Assembly: GCF_014489075.1 (NCBI RefSeq)
Contig: NZ_JACTGR010000003.1
Span: forward strand, 124,001 to 188,000
Direction of reading: 5' to 3'
Source of the DNA: Sphingomonas sp. JC676
Lineage (GTDB): Bacteria; Pseudomonadota; Alphaproteobacteria; Sphingomonadales; Sphingomonadaceae
Length of the DNA stretch: 64,000 bases
Made by a program: the position numbers and the translations under genes. Every line of letters begins with the position of its first letter. Within the stretch, counting starts at the first letter, position 1. The notes under the pieces are model-generated. The model was given only the letters and a program-made list of their open reading frames with translations. It was not told where the DNA came from and ran no database searches. Below, in pieces: positions 61,148 through 64,000 of this stretch.

Positions 61148-61496
61148 AAAAAGTATTCTATGTAATTTGGAAAGATCCTAGACAGATAGACAAGTAGACG
61201 TACCATCTAAGATGGTTCTCAGATGAACTGTTCCCGGACTTTCGTGGCAGGGCTGTTGGTTGAATGGCCCGACCACACCGCAGACACTTGCGAGGAAGAT
61301 TTCGCCGCTCGTTCTCGGAGGCAGTCGGGGCGAGGCGCATTGTGGAATTTCATCTCATAATCTGATTTCGAATGATTTTCCGGCGTGGATCTGTTGACCG
61401 CGGACTCAGCGGAACCTATTTCCCAGAGCGGACCGACCCAGCGCGCCAACGCCGAGCCGGCCCTAACCAACAACCGATCATGGAAGGATCGAGTCG
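61148..61496. other. 349-base gap after the terminator
   Basis: AT-rich at its left end (AAAAAGTATTCTATGTAATT), with a short inverted repeat ACCATC-TAA-GATGGT near 61202-61216. It probably holds the promoter of the following small genes. A leftward 60-codon frame here has low-complexity content and is not supported. Confidence 0.35.
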
Positions 61497-61817
61497 ATGG
61501 CTGTTGAGCCGCATAGCGCGCCGGATGGCGCGTGGAACACCCAATACGAAAACTACTTGAGCCTGACCCAGAAGCTGGACCAGGCCAAGGCGCACGAATG
61601 CGACGCGCTTGAGCGCGCGATCGCGGCGGCTCAGGATGACCTTCTCGACACTCCGTCGCCGAGCTTCACCGCGATCGCGCGGAAGCTCGAGATCCTGTTC
61701 GAGGGCGAAGTGGACGGCCTCGATCCCGACTCGGAAGCGAAGCGCCTGATCCTCGAGGATCTCACGAACCTGATCCAGGAGCAGAGCCTGCTCTTGGGCT
61801 GCCACCTCTCCGCATAA
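61497..61817 (+). CDS. Hypothetical island protein
   Basis: A 106-residue acidic, helical protein: NTQYENYLSLTQKLDQAKAH, then ECDALERAIAAAQDDLLDTP and LILEDLTNLIQEQSLLLGCH. A pattern of two helical segments is evident; there is no membrane part and no known domain. AAGGA lies nine bases upstream of the ATG. It is the first of a run of small rightward genes leading to the integrase. Confidence 0.6.
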   Translation: MAVEPHSAPDGAWNTQYENYLSLTQKLDQAKAHECDALERAIAAAQDDLLDTPSPSFTAIARKLEILFEGEVDGLDPDSEAKRLILEDLTNLIQEQSLLLGCHLSA

Positions 61818-61891
61818 ATCCAATAGATGCGCTTCCTGCTATCCGCCGCTCGCCGGCGGAGGGCGGGCGCGCGAGTCCGAAAGGTCAATCC

Positions 61892-62332
61892 ATGCTCCCA
61901 GCCTATGCAATGCAGGAAATCGTCCGCCGTCTTTCGCCGGAACGCGCTCGCATGCTCGCCAAAAACCTCAAGTTTGAGATCGATCAGCCACTGCCCGAAC
62001 TCGAGCCGCAGTTTTATGAACGCCTTGAGTTCAGTGGGAACCTTCAAATCGATCTGACGATCGTTGCGTTGGGTCAGAGCGCTTCAATGCCATGTCGGCT
62101 ACATTGGACGGCGAACCTGACCACCGATGAGGACCAGGAAACGGGAGAGACGATCCGCGTCCTCGACCAGATGCAACAATCACTGTTTTGTCTAATCCCG
62201 ACGGGTGAAAAAGACCCGGCGTTTGAGTGGGCGCCCATGTCCGTGCGTGTGCTGCCCGCGGCGGCCATCGCCCAGCTTGACGATCAGGTCGAGGAGCTGG
62301 CCCGAATGATGGAAGAGACTCGGAAATCGTAG
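61892..62332 (+). CDS. Hypothetical island protein
   Basis: A 146-residue soluble protein beginning MLPAYAMQEIVRRLSPERAR, with a strand-rich middle (LQIDLTIVALGQSASMPCRL) and a helical acidic end (LDDQVEELARMMEETRKS). AAAGG lies eight bases before the ATG. No family is recognised. It lies 74 bases after the preceding small gene and in the same direction. Confidence 0.6.
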   Translation: MLPAYAMQEIVRRLSPERARMLAKNLKFEIDQPLPELEPQFYERLEFSGNLQIDLTIVALGQSASMPCRLHWTANLTTDEDQETGETIRVLDQMQQSLFCLIPTGEKDPAFEWAPMSVRVLPAAAIAQLDDQVEELARMMEETRKS

Positions 62333-62423
62333 GCATATCTAGGCTTCGATGCTCGTAGGACCTGTAGCCGCGCAAGTCCTGCGAATATCTGGCCCGCTCT
62401 TTGGAAACAACATGGAGCGTCAG

Positions 62424-62516
62424 ATGCGAAACCTCCTCTACAATTCGGCTATCGGTGCGTCATTCTTCAACGCACGTGCAGACCTGCTGGTATCAGGTGG
62501 CGTCGGTCGCCCATGA
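62424..62516 (+). CDS. 30-residue peptide translationally coupled to the next gene
   Basis: MRNLLYNSAIGASFFNARAD and then LLVSGGVGRP, ending at TGA 62514-62516. GGAG lies six bases before the ATG at 62424; an in-frame ATG at 62412 is also possible. Its stop overlaps the ATG of the next gene at 62513 (ATGA), the arrangement of a coupling leader. The peptide is regular and protein-like. Confidence 0.45.
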   Translation: MRNLLYNSAIGASFFNARADLLVSGGVGRP

Positions 62517-62869
62517 CGATCCACGCCGATCTAGCCGAAAGGCTGCGCAAGGCAGCTCGGAACGGCACTCGACTTCACCTCGAGCCTGCACATGTCAAGG
62601 CCCTGCTGTCACCAGGGATCTACGGCGTCATTTCCACTCTAGAAGCTGAAGAACTCAACGCCTTATGCGATCAGGACAATCAACTGGACGAAACAAGCAA
62701 GCTTCGAGCACGGCCCGACATCAGCTCGGGCCGTACTGGCTCTGGTATCGTGCCGACCGCGACGACTGGGCGATCTGTTGGCTCGATGGTCGAACAACGC
62801 GCCGCAGAAGCATTGGCATCGGAGGAGGCACTCCGGATCTGCCGCCGGAAGAAGCGCAGCACGAACTAG
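62513..62869 (+). CDS. Hypothetical protein overlapping the integrase gene
   Basis: A 118-residue frame. The first 65 residues look genuine (HADLAERLRKAARNGTRLHL, then EPAHVKALLSPGIYGVISTL and EAEELNAL). The last 50 are of low quality (Ser/Arg/Gly-rich) and run out of frame with the integrase, which starts at 62665 inside it. Either the two genes overlap by 205 bases or this one is a shortened or frame-disturbed version of a protein that once ended near 62700. Function unknown. Confidence 0.5.
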   Translation: MTIHADLAERLRKAARNGTRLHLEPAHVKALLSPGIYGVISTLEAEELNALCDQDNQLDETSKLRARPDISSGRTGSGIVPTATTGRSVGSMVEQRAAEALASEEALRICRRKKRSTN

Positions 62870-64000
62870 CGAAGCACTATCTGCAATCTCAGGCGGCTCC
62901 GACCGTCACGGTGTCTGATACTGTACGCTTACCAAGCGAAGTCCTTCTCGCCGATGTCACGAGGTTGTGGCTCAAGGCCCACGTCTCCCAGCTGGCAGCC
63001 GGCGATCGCTACGCTGACTCAGTGCTGATCCTTCAGAAGTTTTTTGACGAACGACGTGCGAAGGGCCTTCTCACAGGACCGCTCTGCATCAGAGCCGTCA
63101 CACGCGATCTCGTGTCTGACTTTGTGGAGTGGCGCTCCGACCAAGGAATGAGCCCGGCGACGATTAGCCGCGATCTAGCTGCGCTTCGCGGCCCGCTCAA
63201 CTGGGCTGTGAAGGAGCAGATTATCGCCTATGCCCCGCGCATCCCCGAGGTACGGGGGAAAAATCGCAGGCGCGAACTTGAGTACTGCCCAGAGCAGGTC
63301 GCTGCGATCCTGGATGCCGCATGGGCCACGCCAGAGCGCAGACATGTGCATCTCTACGCAATGATCCATCTGAGTACGCACGGCCGCTCGGAAGCGATCC
63401 TCGAACTAAACTCGGATCAGATCCGCGACGGTCGGATATACTTCAATGCGCCGGGCCGCGAGCAGACCCGCAAACGACGCTCGATCGTTCCGATCGCACC
63501 TACATTGGCGCCTTGGTTAGCCGACCGAGACGGCAAATTGATCCGCTATCGCGTGCCCACATCTGGGAAAACCAGGCGCGAGGGGGGGCCTGAATGGTTC
63601 GAGCGCGAAACCTCCGACATTGGACGCGCCTTCGAAGCGTGCCTAGTGAGCGCGCATCTCGCGAAGCCGCATCTCAATCTTGCTCAAAACGCCATTGATG
63701 GAGACGGCTCACTGATCCTACTTCCGGTTCGGAAGAAGCTTGGTGAGACAGAACCTCGACCAAAGCTAGTTGGGATCGGCACGCCCAACACCCTTCGCCA
63801 TACGATCCACACCTGGCACCAGCGGCACGGCGTTCCGCAGGCGCAGATCGACGCTGCGGCAGGCCACACCAGCGAACGTGGTTCGGGCGCTAACTATACG
63901 CACCTACGCCCCGAATACCTCCGCGAGTTCATTGACTCGACAGAAGCGTTTTGGCGAGCCGTTGGAGAGCATACGGATGCGCACTTGCGATACCAGTGCG
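62665..64000 (+). CDS. Tyrosine-recombinase integrase, cut by the window edge
   Basis: At least 445 codons from the ATG at 62665, still open at 64000. It starts with an arm-binding-like region (RHQLGPYWLWYRADRDDWAI, then RRRSIGIGGGTPDLPPEEAQ). A SAM-like core-binding domain follows (VSDFVEWRSDQGMSPATISR, DLAALRGPLNWAVKEQII). The catalytic domain has box I Arg in STHGRSEAILELN, box II in GTPNTLRHTIHTWHQRHGVP, GHTS for His III, and the Tyr nucleophile in GANYTHLRPEYL. In box II the usual H-x-x-R appears as N-T-L-R. It most likely integrates the island into tRNA-Ala(CGC). The C-terminal end is outside the window. Confidence 0.88.
   Translation, partial: MRSGQSTGRNKQASSTARHQLGPYWLWYRADRDDWAICWLDGRTTRRRSIGIGGGTPDLPPEEAQHELAKHYLQSQAAPTVTVSDTVRLPSEVLLADVTRLWLKAHVSQLAAGDRYADSVLILQKFFDERRAKGLLTGPLCIRAVTRDLVSDFVEWRSDQGMSPATISRDLAALRGPLNWAVKEQIIAYAPRIPEVRGKNRRRELEYCPEQVAAILDAAWATPERRHVHLYAMIHLSTHGRSEAILELNSDQIRDGRIYFNAPGREQTRKRRSIVPIAPTLAPWLADRDGKLIRYRVPTSGKTRREGGPEWFERETSDIGRAFEACLVSAHLAKPHLNLAQNAIDGDGSLILLPVRKKLGETEPRPKLVGIGTPNTLRHTIHTWHQRHGVPQAQIDAAAGHTSERGSGANYTHLRPEYLREFIDSTEAFWRAVGEHTDAHLRYQC

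Larger units (their letters stand above)
24393..64000. mobile_element. Genomic island inserted at tRNA-Ala, right end outside the window
   Basis: The left limit is the tRNA-Ala 3' fragment. The right side carries a tyrosine-recombinase gene that runs out of the window. Between them lie only accessory genes: a candidate modification-restriction system, an RHS toxin with a type IV secretion operon, a defence block (RelA/SpoT-like, DUF4011 helicase, SIR2) and a primase. In this layout the rebuilt tRNA gene should lie just past 64000. Length is at least 39.6 kb. No relaxase or VirD4 is seen, so self-transfer is doubtful. Confidence 0.75.

Noticed and set aside
61158..61340. A leftward 60-codon frame after the primase terminator
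   Set aside because: Ser/Arg-rich product, no ribosome binding site, and it overlaps the AT-rich promoter-like region.
61827..62057. A rightward 76-codon frame beginning MRFLLSAARRRRAG
   Set aside because: It overlaps the better-supported gene at 61892 in another frame and is Arg-rich after the first residues.

Overview
The window looks like a high-GC alphaproteobacterial chromosome of the Sphingomonas type. Supporting this are GC-rich codons with ribosome binding sites of the GGAG/AAGG kind, a FecI-FecR-TonB receptor with an N-terminal STN domain, a sulfotransferase/arylsulfotransferase cluster, a NodT-type RND efflux operon, and mobile DNA set in a tRNA gene. The genus is inference; no rRNA or other taxonomic marker is present.

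Positions 1-24362 are ordinary chromosome. In order: a truncated Gfo/Idh/MocA oxidoreductase with a LacI-type palindrome upstream; a four-gene sulfotransferase-related operon (317-3381, minus); an OmpR/EnvZ-like two-component pair; OsmC and PilZ proteins; TetR divergent from an RND adaptor-pump-outer membrane factor operon; a DUF1801/AraC/VOC/DUF1801 operon; a beta-barrel protein; a sigma/FecR/TonB-receptor cluster; a GT-C-like membrane protein; a VOC protein; and an MmyB-type XRE regulator.

At 24393-24442 lies the 3' half of a tRNA-Ala(CGC) gene with no 5' half. At the right edge (62665 to beyond 64000) a tyrosine recombinase gene runs out of the window. I read 24393 to beyond 64000 as one integrated genomic island of at least 39.6 kb whose intact tRNA should lie just past the right edge.

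The island has four blocks. (1) 24648-30796: a winged-helix/HNH nuclease divergent from a nuclease-DGQHR fusion, which converges on a tight ParB-like / phosphoribosyltransferase-like / D12 adenine methyltransferase operon. This looks like an undescribed modification-restriction system. (2) 31226-44204: one 13-kb minus-strand run made of a YD-repeat mini-protein, a secreted RHS polymorphic toxin, a membrane immunity candidate, and a minimal VirB type IV secretion operon (VirB2, 3, 4, 6, 8, 9, 10, 11) closed by a second VirB2-like pilin. No VirD4 or relaxase is visible. (3) 44692-57860: a defence block with an unknown protein coupled to a RelA/SpoT-type nucleotidyltransferase, an orphan protein, a PD-(D/E)XK protein coupled to a 1601-residue DUF4011-helicase-nuclease-DUF3320 protein, and a SIR2-domain protein. 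(4) 58237-64000: the mobility end with an XRE regulator, a tiny membrane peptide, a primase-polymerase/helicase, small island proteins and the integrase.

All functions are read from motifs in the sequence; none was tested by database search.
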